From positions 1-64,000 of the forward strand of contig NZ_VUKA01000005.1 of the NCBI RefSeq assembly GCF_008386565.1: DNA of 64,000 nt, read 5' to 3'. Of the stretch, positions 36,290 through 44,147 are shown piece by piece. The notes below the pieces were generated by a model. It had not been told where the DNA came from, did no database searches, and was given only the letters and a program-made list of their open reading frames with translations. Made by a program: the position numbers and the translations under genes. How positions within the stretch are numbered: the first letter of the stretch is position 1; every line of letters starts with the position of its first letter. The stretch is from Teichococcus oryzae (lineage in GTDB: Bacteria; Pseudomonadota; Alphaproteobacteria; Acetobacterales; Acetobacteraceae).

Positions 36290-36589
36290 ATGCCTGAGAT
36301 CCGTCAGAGAGAGAGGAGTTCCGTGCGTAGGTGATGAGCCTTCGGGACGCTGTGGCCAAGGCGCGGATCGCCCTGCGGATCGAGCATGTCGGTCGCGGCC
36401 TGATGGGCGACATCAAACCCCTTGGCAACGGTGTCTCTGAACTGCGCATCGACCACGGCCCCGGTTACCGGGTCTTCCTCGCCCAGCGGGCCCAGGTGCT
36501 GGTGATCCTGCTGTGCGGCGGCGGTAAGAGTAACCCAGGCCAAGGACATCATCCTGGCCAAAGCCCTGGCCAGGGATCTGGAGGATTGA
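36290..36589 (+). pseudogene. RelE/HigB-type toxin, inactivated
   Basis: Start MPEIRQ at 36290. The frame then shifts at a GA-rich run (36307-36318), continues as EFRA, and meets TAG at 36328 where Trp is expected in this family. It goes on with MSLRDAVAKARIALRIEHVG, GDIKPLGNGVSELRIDHGPG and YRVFLAQRAQVLVILLCGGG, the hallmark of HigB-like toxins. A further base insertion after KS (about 36530) moves the true C-terminus, TQAKDIILAKALARDLED, to another frame ending in TGA at 36587-36589. These toxins cleave mRNA on the ribosome; this copy cannot be made whole. Confidence 0.8.
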
Positions 36590-36591
36590 TC

Positions 36592-36885
36592 GTGGCAACC
36601 AGGACCTTCGCGTTCGATGCGGCCGAGCTGCTGGGCAGCGCCGAAGCCCAGGCCGCCTACCTGTCCGAGATCATGGAGGGCGGCGACCCATCCGAGATTG
36701 CCCAGGCCATTGGCACGCTGGCGCGGGCACGCGGTATGACGGTTGTGGCCCGGGAGGCCGGCATGGGCCGTGAAAGCCTCTACAAGGCCCTCGGCGGCGA
36801 GGGAAACCCCGAGTTCGGCACCATCATGAAAGTGCTGGGGACCCTGGGGCTGGGTCTCTCCGTGAACCCGAGACACCCGGCCTAG
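36592..36885 (+). CDS. HigA-like antitoxin (addiction module antidote)
   Basis: 97 residues from the GTG at 36592, with GGAGG (36580-36584) 7 nt upstream. The sequence (TFAFDAAELLGSAEAQAAYL; DPSEIAQAIGTLARARGM; REAGMGRESLYKALGGEGNP; FGTIMKVLGTLGLGLSV) is that of the Xre-like antidote that pairs with RelE/HigB-type toxins. It contains a helix-turn-helix (VVAREAGMGRESLYKAL) and would repress its own promoter. Because the toxin gene is broken, the long frame 36331-36885 is an artificial fusion. The intact antidote may persist as an orphan regulator or as protection against related toxins. Confidence 0.85.
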   Translation: MATRTFAFDAAELLGSAEAQAAYLSEIMEGGDPSEIAQAIGTLARARGMTVVAREAGMGRESLYKALGGEGNPEFGTIMKVLGTLGLGLSVNPRHPA

Positions 36886-37096
36886 GCACGCGGGCCAAGC
36901 AGAATAAAGACAAAGCGAAAAGCCTGGCCATGCCACGTGGTGAGCATGGCAGGTTCCGCCTGGAGCGGCCAACAGGGAACCATTCACCTACCCCCTCTGC
37001 TGCCAGCGGCTTTGTCAGAACCCTAGCGAGTGAACGAAAGAATGCTGGCAGGGACATGAGGACGGGTGTGGCAGGCAAGGTTCCAGCCGCCCCGAA

Positions 37097-38902
37097 TCAG
37101 GCGCCTCGGGTGATATCGGTCATCACAGCGCGCCAGATCTGGGCCGGCAGGCCGCCGCCCGACACGCCCAGCATCGGCCTGTTGTCTCCATTGCCCAACC
37201 ACACGCCGGCCACGTATCGCTCCGTGAAGCCGATGAACCATGCATCGCGGCTGGCTGTGGTGGTGCCTGTCTTGCCCGCCGCCCAGAAGCCGGGATCCGC
37301 GGCCCGCCCGGTGCCGCGCTGCACGACGCCGGCGAGCATCTGCCGCATGGCGTCGGCCTCCTGCGACCCGATGGTCTGCCGGATGTCCGACGGCTCCGGC
37401 AGGAGGCGGCTCAGGGTCTCGGCGCCCGTGGCGTCCTGCACCCTCTGCACGGCGTAGGGCACCACCATCCGACCATGATTGGCGACACTGGCGAAGGCCG
37501 CCGTGAGGTCGACCAGCCTCGCCTCGTAGGTGCCCAGCGCCAGGTCTCCGGCCTCCCCCTCCATATCGTCGCCGATGCGAAACGCCCGCAGCAGGCCGGC
37601 GATCTTGTCGGTGTTGCGCAGCGCCAGTCGCACGGCCGCCGTGTTGGAGGATTTCTCCAGCGCGGCCGCCAGCGAGATCTCGTCGAGGTACCGGTCGTCA
37701 AAATTTCGGACGGGGCGGCCCCCCAAGGTCAGGGCCGCGTCGCTGACCAGGCTGTCGGGCGCAGCGCCACGCTGCAACGCGGCGAGATACACGAAAAGCT
37801 TGGCGATCGAGCCGGGCTGCCGCCGGGCCTGGGTGGCATTGTCCCACTCCTTCTGCCGGTAGTCGCGTCCCCCCACCAGCCCGAGCACGGCGCCGTCATA
37901 GCGCATGACGACCACGGCCCCTTCCTCGATCTGGCCCGTGCGGCCATGTTGGCGCAGCGCCTGCTGCAGGTGCCGGTCCGCCGCCTGCTGAACCCGGATG
38001 TCCAGGGTCGTGGTGATCGTCCTGGTGCCTTCGCGCGCGGAGACGGGGGCATTGGCATTGGCTTCGATCTCGGCCCAGCGGGCGAGCCAGCCGATCTGTG
38101 TGCCGCGCGGATAGACCCCGCCCCAGGCCGAGCGGGAAGGAGCCAAGGCGATGGCCTGTTGCCGGGCACGGTTCGCCGCCCGTCGCGAAAGATAACCGGC
38201 CTCCACCATCTGCTCGATGACGCGGAAACCACGGTCGCGCGAGACAGGGAGGTTGCGATGCGGATTGTAGCGGTTAGGGGCAGGGAGCAGGCCGACCAGC
38301 ATGGCCGATTCCAGCACGCTGAGGCTGCGCGCGTATTTGTTGAAGTAGACGCGGGCGGCCGCCTCGATCCCGTAGGCGTTGCCGCCGAAGAACACCCTGT
38401 TGAGATAGACGAACAGGATGTCCTCCTTGCTGAGATTGAGCTCCAGGATCGGCGCCAAGACGGGCTCCTCCAGGAGTTTCCGCACAATCGGGCTGTGCTC
38501 CTTGAGGTAGATCTCCTTGATGGTCTGCTGGGTCAGGGTGCTGCCGCCCTGGGTGCGGCCTGTCAGCGTCGACCAGATGGCGCGGGCCATGGCGCGCGGG
38601 TCGAGACCCCAATGCTCGTAGAACCGCCGATCCTCGCTCGCCACCAGAGCATCGATCAGGTGCTTGGGCAGCTGGGCGAAGGGGACCGTTGGAGCGTAGT
38701 AGGCACCCCGTGCGCCGATGAATTCGCCCTGCGCACTCAGGAAGCGCACGCCGTTCTCCCGGTTCTCGGTGATCAGGCGGCCGGCATCCGCGAGTTGCAG
38801 CGCCTCTGCCTCGCGCGGTGCCGCAGCCGCCAGCCCCATCAACGCCAGGAACTGTCGGCGGTTCAGGGGTACCGCGGGGCGGGAAGAAGGTGGCTGGTGC
38901 AT
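37097..38902 (-). CDS. Bifunctional penicillin-binding protein (class A PBP)
   Basis: 601 residues from the ATG at 38902. The glycosyltransferase-51 domain has Glu90 in EDRRFYEHWG and QGGSTLTQQ (118-126). The transpeptidase domain has Ser365 and Lys368 in QPGSIAK, SSN (418-420) and KTG (544-546). The protein polymerises and cross-links peptidoglycan. The N-terminus is unusual: instead of a cytoplasmic tail and one transmembrane anchor it has LNRRQFLALMGLAAAA, which looks like a twin-arginine signal. It is shorter than PBP1a (about 800 residues) and resembles PbpC/monofunctional-like class A forms. It stands alone. Confidence 0.88.
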   Translation of the reverse strand: MHQPPSSRPAVPLNRRQFLALMGLAAAAPREAEALQLADAGRLITENRENGVRFLSAQGEFIGARGAYYAPTVPFAQLPKHLIDALVASEDRRFYEHWGLDPRAMARAIWSTLTGRTQGGSTLTQQTIKEIYLKEHSPIVRKLLEEPVLAPILELNLSKEDILFVYLNRVFFGGNAYGIEAAARVYFNKYARSLSVLESAMLVGLLPAPNRYNPHRNLPVSRDRGFRVIEQMVEAGYLSRRAANRARQQAIALAPSRSAWGGVYPRGTQIGWLARWAEIEANANAPVSAREGTRTITTTLDIRVQQAADRHLQQALRQHGRTGQIEEGAVVVMRYDGAVLGLVGGRDYRQKEWDNATQARRQPGSIAKLFVYLAALQRGAAPDSLVSDAALTLGGRPVRNFDDRYLDEISLAAALEKSSNTAAVRLALRNTDKIAGLLRAFRIGDDMEGEAGDLALGTYEARLVDLTAAFASVANHGRMVVPYAVQRVQDATGAETLSRLLPEPSDIRQTIGSQEADAMRQMLAGVVQRGTGRAADPGFWAAGKTGTTTASRDAWFIGFTERYVAGVWLGNGDNRPMLGVSGGGLPAQIWRAVMTDITRGA

Positions 38903-39111
38903 GTGTTCTGATACACCGTGGCGCACCCGGCAGCAGCTCACAACATGCGACATGGATAAGGTGCGGCGCCAAGCAAGCAGTCCTTGGCGAGATGCCGAAT
39001 GACTTGCAGCCACGACCTCTCTGGCCTTGGCTTCGTCCTGCGATGCCACCGTCTTTGTCCTTTGGCACCAAGGTCCATGATTTGGCCTCTCCGCCATAAT
39101 ATTGGTAAGCG

Positions 39112-39570
39112 ATGATCGATGCCGGCATCGCGACCGGCGTGGTGGTGATGGTGATCATGGGCAGCGCCGCGGCGAGCTGGATCCTGACCTATGGCCAGGT
39201 GCCTCAGCGCTTCGCGGAATGGGTGTCGGCGGCACTGCGGGACCCCTGGCTGGTGATCCTGGCCATGAACCTCATCATGCTGCTGGTTGGCGGCCCGCTG
39301 GACCTCGCCCCCGCCATCCTGCTGCTGGCGCCTATCCTCGTGCCGCTGGCGCAGCAGATCGGCCCCGACCCGTTGCAACTGGGATTGATGATGGTGCTCA
39401 ATCTGGGCATCGGCCTTTACACGCCGCCGGTGGGCACGGCGCTGTTCATCTCCTCCTCCATCGCCGCCAGCTCCATGGCGGAAACGGTGCGCGCCTTGTG
39501 GCCGTTCTTCTTTGCCGCCATCGCCCTGCTGGTGGCCATCAGCTACGTGCCGGCCCTCCGGTTCCGAGGC
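39112..39570 (+). pseudogene. TRAP transporter large permease (DctM), C-terminal fragment
   Basis: About 150 residues of the last third of a DctM protein (DAGIATGVVVMVIMGSAAAS; WLVILAMNLIMLLVGGPLDL; MMVLNLGIGLYTPPVGTALF), with four membrane segments, starting at an accidental ATG right after a stop. DctM normally has about 430 residues, so two thirds are lost at a breakpoint near 39.1 kb. The frame runs beyond its natural end (YVPAL, about 39555) into unrelated sequence. The small DctQ and the receptor DctP are absent. Confidence 0.82.
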
Positions 39571-39676
39571 GGCGCCGGCCGCGCCTTCTCCCGGCCCCGC
39601 CGGGGCGCTTTCCACCGCCGGAGGGCGAAGGTAGTCTTTCCGCTTCCGGGGCTCCCGGCGGCGTGGAGGGCTGCGC

Positions 39677-41233
39677 ATGTCCAATCCCGAGGTGCTGATC
39701 GCCGGCGCGGGCCCCACCGGGCTGGTGCTGGCCCTGTGGCTGGCCCGCCGCGGCATCCGCGTCCGCATCGTCGACAAGGCCGCGGAACCCGGCACAACCT
39801 CCCGCGCCCTGGCCATCCAGGCGCGCACGCTGGAATTCTACCGGCAGCTCGGCCTGGCGGAAGCGGTGGTGGCGGGCGGGGTGCCGCTCGCCGCCGCCAA
39901 TCTCTGGGTCGGCGGCCGCCAGGTGGCACGGGCCGCCTTCGGGGAGATGGGCGAGGGGCTGAGCCCCTATCCTTATGTCCTGATCTTTCCCCAGGACAGG
40001 CATGAGCGCCTGCTGATCGCGCGCCTCGGAATGGAGGGCGTCACGGTGGAGCGGCGGACGGAGCTGCTCGACGTCGCCGGCAAGGGCCCGGGCCTGCGGG
40101 CGCGCCTCAGGCGGCAGGACGGCACGGAGGAGATCTGCGAGGCAGCCTTCATCGCCGGCTGCGACGGGGCCAGGTCGCATCTGCGGCAATTCCTCGGCAT
40201 CGGCTTTCCGGGCGGCACCTACCAGCATCTGTTCTATGTCGCCGACGCGCAGGGCAGCGGGCCGGTGATGAATGGCGAGCTGCATGTATCGCTCGACGAG
40301 GCCGATTTCCTGGCCTCCTTCCCGATGAGCGGGCGGGGCCATGCGCGACTGGTCGGCATGGCCGAGGCGGATGAGGACGCAGATAGGGCGCCCGCCTGGG
40401 AGGATGTCGACAAGCGCCTGCTGCGCCGGCTGGGCGTCGAGGTCGAGCGGGTCAACTGGTTCTCGACCTATCGCGTGCATCACCGCGTGGCGGGCCGCTT
40501 CCGGCTGGGCCGCGCCTTCCTGCTAGGCGATGCCGCGCATGTCCACAGCCCCGTGGGCGGGCAGGGCATGAACACCGGCATCGCCGACGCCGTGAACCTG
40601 GCCTGGAAGCTGGCGGCGGTGCTGCGGGACGGCGCCCCGCCCGCCCTGCTCGACAGTTTCGAGCCCGAGCGGATCGCCTTCGCCCGGCGCCTGGTGGCCA
40701 CCACCGACCGCGCCTTCACCCTGGTGACCAGCCCCGGCCGCCTCGCCCGCCTGGTCCGGACCGGCCTGGCGCCGTGGCTGTTTCCGGCGCTGGCGAAGGC
40801 GCCCTCCTTTCGCCGCCTGATGTTCCGCACCCTGTCCCAGACGGCGGTGCATTACCGCGCCGGCCCGCTGAGCGAGGGGCGGGCCGGCGGTATCGGCGGC
40901 GGGGACCGTTTGCCCTGGGTGGCCGCCGGTGCTTCCGCGGGCGGCCCTCCCGGCGGCGCGGGCGACAATTTCGCGCCGCTGGCTTCGCTGGACTGGCAGC
41001 TGCACATCCATGGCTCCGCCAACCCGGCCATGGCGCGGGCCTGCGACCGGCAGGGCCTGGCCCTTCACTGCTTCCCCTGGTCCGCCGCCGCGCGCCGGGC
41101 GGGGCTGAAGCAGGATGCCGCCTATCTCATCCGCCCCGATGGCCATGTCGGCCTGGCCGACCCCCACGCCGATCCGGCCACGCTGGAGCGCTATCTCGGC
41201 CGCCACAGGGCGCGGGCGGCCGGCGCGGCGTGA
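39677..41233 (+). CDS. FAD-dependent aromatic monooxygenase
   Basis: 518 residues. The Rossmann start VLIAGAGPTGLVLALWLARR (about 5-24) binds FAD. The second FAD motif is LGDAAHVHSPVGGQGMNTGI (about 287-306), followed by DAVNLAWKLA. This is the PheA/TfdB/UbiH-type group A flavoprotein hydroxylase that uses NAD(P)H and O2 on phenolic rings or related substrates; MhpA-, PgaE- and rifampicin-monooxygenase-like enzymes share the pattern. The C-terminal domain (about 390-518) is thioredoxin-like. The substrate is unknown. It is the first intact gene right of the 39.1-kb breakpoint and has no operon partner. Confidence 0.87.
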   Translation: MSNPEVLIAGAGPTGLVLALWLARRGIRVRIVDKAAEPGTTSRALAIQARTLEFYRQLGLAEAVVAGGVPLAAANLWVGGRQVARAAFGEMGEGLSPYPYVLIFPQDRHERLLIARLGMEGVTVERRTELLDVAGKGPGLRARLRRQDGTEEICEAAFIAGCDGARSHLRQFLGIGFPGGTYQHLFYVADAQGSGPVMNGELHVSLDEADFLASFPMSGRGHARLVGMAEADEDADRAPAWEDVDKRLLRRLGVEVERVNWFSTYRVHHRVAGRFRLGRAFLLGDAAHVHSPVGGQGMNTGIADAVNLAWKLAAVLRDGAPPALLDSFEPERIAFARRLVATTDRAFTLVTSPGRLARLVRTGLAPWLFPALAKAPSFRRLMFRTLSQTAVHYRAGPLSEGRAGGIGGGDRLPWVAAGASAGGPPGGAGDNFAPLASLDWQLHIHGSANPAMARACDRQGLALHCFPWSAAARRAGLKQDAAYLIRPDGHVGLADPHADPATLERYLGRHRARAAGAA

Positions 41234-41493
41234 AGGGGGCAGGCCAGGGCGCCGCTGCTTCCTCCAAGTTGAAGTTGCTGCCGGGCATCCCCATATCAGT
41301 CATGCCATGTGCTTGAATTTTCCCCATTTTCGCTGCGCGGATCGCGCGGGTGTGCTGATCGCGGGCGTTTAGCCCCGGGCCCAGCCCTTCGCGCATCCGC
41401 CGCGCGGGCCCGGGGACATCCAGCACAAACAATCGCTGCGCGCGGCCACCGCGAGGCGCGGCGCCGCGCGCCCTGAATGGAGGATGAACCAAC

Positions 41494-41667
41494 ATGGTGA
41501 TGAAGAACTTCACGGAACGGATCGGCGCGGACGCGATGGAGGCGAGGCTTGACGCGGCCCTGGCCGACACCTTCCCGGCCAGCGACCCTGTCTCGATCAC
41601 GGTGCGCGAGCCGCCCCAGGGCCACACCGCCAGCGCCGATGCGCCCGCCGCGGGAGGCCGCCGATGA
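41494..41667 (+). CDS. Very small protein (57 residues) overlapping the next gene
   Basis: Short ORF MVMKNFTERIGADAMEARLD followed by AALADTFPASDPVSITV. The FPASDP segment is common in small alphaproteobacterial proteins that occur with stress or membrane genes. GGAGG at 41480-41484 precedes the ATG at 41494. The TGA stop (41665-41667) overlaps the ATG of the next gene at 41664 (ATGA). Function unknown; the overlap and ribosome site support that it is real. Confidence 0.65.
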   Translation: MVMKNFTERIGADAMEARLDAALADTFPASDPVSITVREPPQGHTASADAPAAGGRR

Positions 41668-41864
41668 GCGGGCAGGTGATGGCGGACAATGCCGTGATGC
41701 GCGAGGCCTTCCACGCGGAGGAAAGCCGGCACAGGCAACAGGACGGGCAGCGGCATGGCGACATGACGCCAGGGCAGATGCGCTGGCTGATCGCGACGCT
41801 CCTGTTCCTGGCATGGATCGTTGCGCGGTCGGTGCTGCGCTGGTGGCCCCAGCTGCTGGGCTAA
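41664..41864 (+). CDS. Small single-pass membrane protein (66 residues)
   Basis: A hydrophilic N-terminus rich in Gln/His/Arg is followed by one membrane segment (MRWLIATLLFLAWIVARSVL, about 39-58). Function unknown. Coupled to the 57-residue gene through an ATGA overlap. A strong palindrome 8 nt downstream (41872-41899) could end transcription. Confidence 0.6.
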   Translation: MSGQVMADNAVMREAFHAEESRHRQQDGQRHGDMTPGQMRWLIATLLFLAWIVARSVLRWWPQLLG

Positions 41865-41871
41865 GGCAGAG

Positions 41872-41899
41872 CCCGATCGGGCGGGACCGCCTGATCGGG
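41872..41899. repeat. 28-bp palindrome, first copy of a dispersed intergenic repeat
   Basis: Arms CCCGATC (41872-41878) and GATCGGG (41893-41899) enclose a second pair GGCGG/CCGCC. The reverse complement differs by one base from the copy at 53488-53515. It lies between two convergent genes and could fold into a bidirectional terminator-like hairpin, though no T-run follows. Confidence 0.8.
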
Positions 41900-41927
41900 T
41901 GATGCCCGCCAGCCCGCCCAGGCGCCG

Positions 41928-43157
41928 TCAGCCCGGTTGCGGCTGCGGCGCCGCCGCCCCGTCGATCAGCACGCCGGAGCGGTGCAGCGCCTCGATCGAT
42001 CCGGGATCAAAACCGGCGGAAACCAGGATTTCGCGCGTGTGCTCGCCGATCCGGGGCGGCTGCCGGCGCAGCGGGGCGCGATCGCGCTCCTCGCCGAATT
42101 CCAGCGGCAGCGCCGGCAGCGGCACCTCCGGACCGCCGCCCATGGCGGCGATGGCGGTGGCCAGGAGTCCGCCGCTGGCCAGCAGATGCGGGTCCTGCGC
42201 CAGTTGTTCCGGCCGCCCGACCGGCGAACAGGACACGTCGGCTGCCGCGCATTGACGGGTGGCCGTGTCGAAATCCAGCGCGCCAATGGTTTCCTGCAAC
42301 CTGGGCAGCAGCCAGGCGCGCTCCCTGGCCCGCTGTGCGTTGGTGGCGAGGCGCGGGTCCTGCGCCAGCTCTGGCAGGCCGAAGCTGGCGCAGAAGCGCT
42401 GCCATTGCGCGTCGCTGGTGACGCCAATGAAAAGCTGCGTGCCGCAGGCGGCCTTGAACACGTCATAGATGCCCCAGGCCCCGCGCCGGGCGGGCATGGG
42501 CGGCGGCGGCTCGCCGACCGCCGCGCCCCCGGCCATGTGCGAGCCCATCAGGAACACGGAGGATTCGAACAGCGCGCTGCCGACCCGCTGCCCCTGCCCG
42601 GTCCTGTCCCGCTCCCGCAGCGCGGCGAGCACGCCGGTGACGCCGAACACGGCGCCCAGGATGTCGATGACGGAGGCACCGGCGCGCAGCGGCTGCCCGG
42701 GCGGGCCCGTCATGTAGGCGAGGCCGGTCTGGAACTGCACCACCTCATCCAGGGCGGGGCGGTTGCCATAGGGGCCGCTGAGGAACCCCTTCAGCGCCAG
42801 GTAGATCAGCCGCGGGTTCAGGTCGCGCAGCGCTTCCCAGCCGCATCCCAGGCGTTCCATGGTGCCGGGGCCGTAATTCTCCAGCACGATGTCCGCATCC
42901 GCAACCAGCCGATGCAGCGCCGCGCGTCCCTCCGCGTGCTTGAGGTCCAGCGCGATGCTGCGCTTGTTGCGGTTGAAGGTGGCGAAGAAACCGGCGGCGA
43001 AGCCCGGCAGGCGGCGCGTCCGGTCGCCATCGGGCGCGGGCTCCACCTTCACCACATCGGCGCCCATATCGGCCAGCAGCAGGCCGGCGCAGGGGCCCAT
43101 GATGGTATGGCTGAATTCCAGCACCCGCAGGCCTCGCAGCGGCAGAGTCCCGCTCAT
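41928..43157 (-). CDS. CaiB/BaiF-type CoA transferase (class III)
   Basis: 409 residues from the ATG at 43157, overlapping the stop of the lyase gene (ATGA). Family features: PLRGLRVLEFSHTIMGPCAG, LLADMGADVVKVEPAPDGD, the RNKRSIALDLK motif, and the usual nucleophilic Asp region (ADADIVLENYGPGTMERLG). The enzyme moves CoA from an acyl-CoA to a free carboxylic acid. It is the last gene of tctC-tctB-tctA-lyase-CoA transferase, so it probably activates the imported acid for the lyase next to it. Confidence 0.9.
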   Translation of the reverse strand: MSGTLPLRGLRVLEFSHTIMGPCAGLLLADMGADVVKVEPAPDGDRTRRLPGFAAGFFATFNRNKRSIALDLKHAEGRAALHRLVADADIVLENYGPGTMERLGCGWEALRDLNPRLIYLALKGFLSGPYGNRPALDEVVQFQTGLAYMTGPPGQPLRAGASVIDILGAVFGVTGVLAALRERDRTGQGQRVGSALFESSVFLMGSHMAGGAAVGEPPPPMPARRGAWGIYDVFKAACGTQLFIGVTSDAQWQRFCASFGLPELAQDPRLATNAQRARERAWLLPRLQETIGALDFDTATRQCAAADVSCSPVGRPEQLAQDPHLLASGGLLATAIAAMGGGPEVPLPALPLEFGEERDRAPLRRQPPRIGEHTREILVSAGFDPGSIEALHRSGVLIDGAAAPQPQPG

Positions 43158-44113
43158 GCGGCATGCGCCCGGAAGGCGGACAGGCTGCCGCCGCGCAGCG
43201 CGGCGCTGGGCAGGGTGTGGCCGACGATGCGCTCCGCCAGATGCCCGGCCTCGATCAGCGCGTCGGCGTCGATGCCGGTCGCGATGCCCATCTCCTCGCA
43301 AAGGAGAACCAGTTCCTCCGTCGCGATGTTGCCGGGCGCGCCCTTGTGCGCGGCGAAGGGGCAGCCGCCGAGCCCTCCCACGGTGGAATCATAACGCGTG
43401 ACGCCGAGCCGCAGCCCCGCCATGGCATTGGCGATGCCGAGGCCGCGCGTGTCATGCAGATGCAGCCGCAGGGTCAGCTCCGGCCAGCGCTCCCGCACCG
43501 CGCCCACCACGCGCTCGATGCGGGCAGGCGTTGCCCATCCCATGGTGTCGGCCAGCGAAAGGTCGCGGATCGTCTGGTCGTATTCGGCGGCGATCGACAG
43601 CCCGTCGGCCACGGTCTGCACCACCAGCTCCGGCGTGATGTCGCCGGCGAAGTTGCAGCCGAAGGCGGCCATCACGCCGACGCGCTCCACCGCGATTCCG
43701 GCGGCGAGATGGGCCGCCGTCTGCCGCCGCATCGCCTCGATGTTGCCGGCCCGGTCGCGGTTCAGGTTGCGGCGGGAAAAGGCCTCGGACGCCGCGAGGG
43801 AAATGGAGCCGGTCATGCTCAGCCGGTCGCGGAAGGCCAAAGCGCGCTTCAGCCCCGCCTCGTTGAACCACAGCGCGTTGTAGGCGACGCCGGGGCGGGG
43901 CGTGAAGCCGGCGGCCACATCCTCGGCATCCGCCCAGCCGGGCACCAGCTTCGGCGAAACGAAGGAGCAGATCTGGATGTGGCGGATGCCGGTGGCGGAG
44001 AGCGCGTCGATCAGCGCGATCTTGTCGGCGGAGGCGATGGGTCCGGGCTCGATCTGGAAGCCCTCGCGCGGGCCTTCCTCATAGATCTCGATCCGGTCGG
44101 GCAGGTCGGACAT
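43154..44113 (-). CDS. HMG-CoA-lyase-like carbon-carbon lyase
   Basis: 319 residues. TIM-barrel HMGL features: EEGPREGFQIEPGPI near the N-terminus, the metal-binding HLHDTRGLGIAN, and the family signature GLGGCPFA with its Cys. Members cleave 3-hydroxy-3-methylglutaryl-CoA or related 3-hydroxyacyl-CoAs (citramalyl-CoA, for example) into acetyl-CoA and a keto acid. Genes on both sides (transporter upstream, CoA transferase overlapping downstream) indicate a pathway: import of an acid, activation to its CoA ester, cleavage. The precise substrate is not readable. Confidence 0.9.
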   Translation of the reverse strand: MSDLPDRIEIYEEGPREGFQIEPGPIASADKIALIDALSATGIRHIQICSFVSPKLVPGWADAEDVAAGFTPRPGVAYNALWFNEAGLKRALAFRDRLSMTGSISLAASEAFSRRNLNRDRAGNIEAMRRQTAAHLAAGIAVERVGVMAAFGCNFAGDITPELVVQTVADGLSIAAEYDQTIRDLSLADTMGWATPARIERVVGAVRERWPELTLRLHLHDTRGLGIANAMAGLRLGVTRYDSTVGGLGGCPFAAHKGAPGNIATEELVLLCEEMGIATGIDADALIEAGHLAERIVGHTLPSAALRGGSLSAFRAHAA

Positions 44114-44147
44114 GGAGGCTGTCTCCGTTCTGGGCCGCAGGAAGCGT

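Noticed and set aside
36331-36885. A 184-residue toxin-antitoxin fusion protein
   Set aside because: The junction is caused by a one-base insertion; the natural toxin end is visible in another frame and the antidote has its own start and ribosome site.
37475-38911. A 478-codon plus-strand ORF opposite the PBP
   Set aside because: Antisense to the complete set of PBP motifs; no protein-like features of its own.
38940-39111. Minus-strand peptide YQYYGGEAKSWTLVPKD as a gene fragment near the DctM breakpoint
   Set aside because: It is protein-like for less than 30 residues and has no recognised family; too short to claim.
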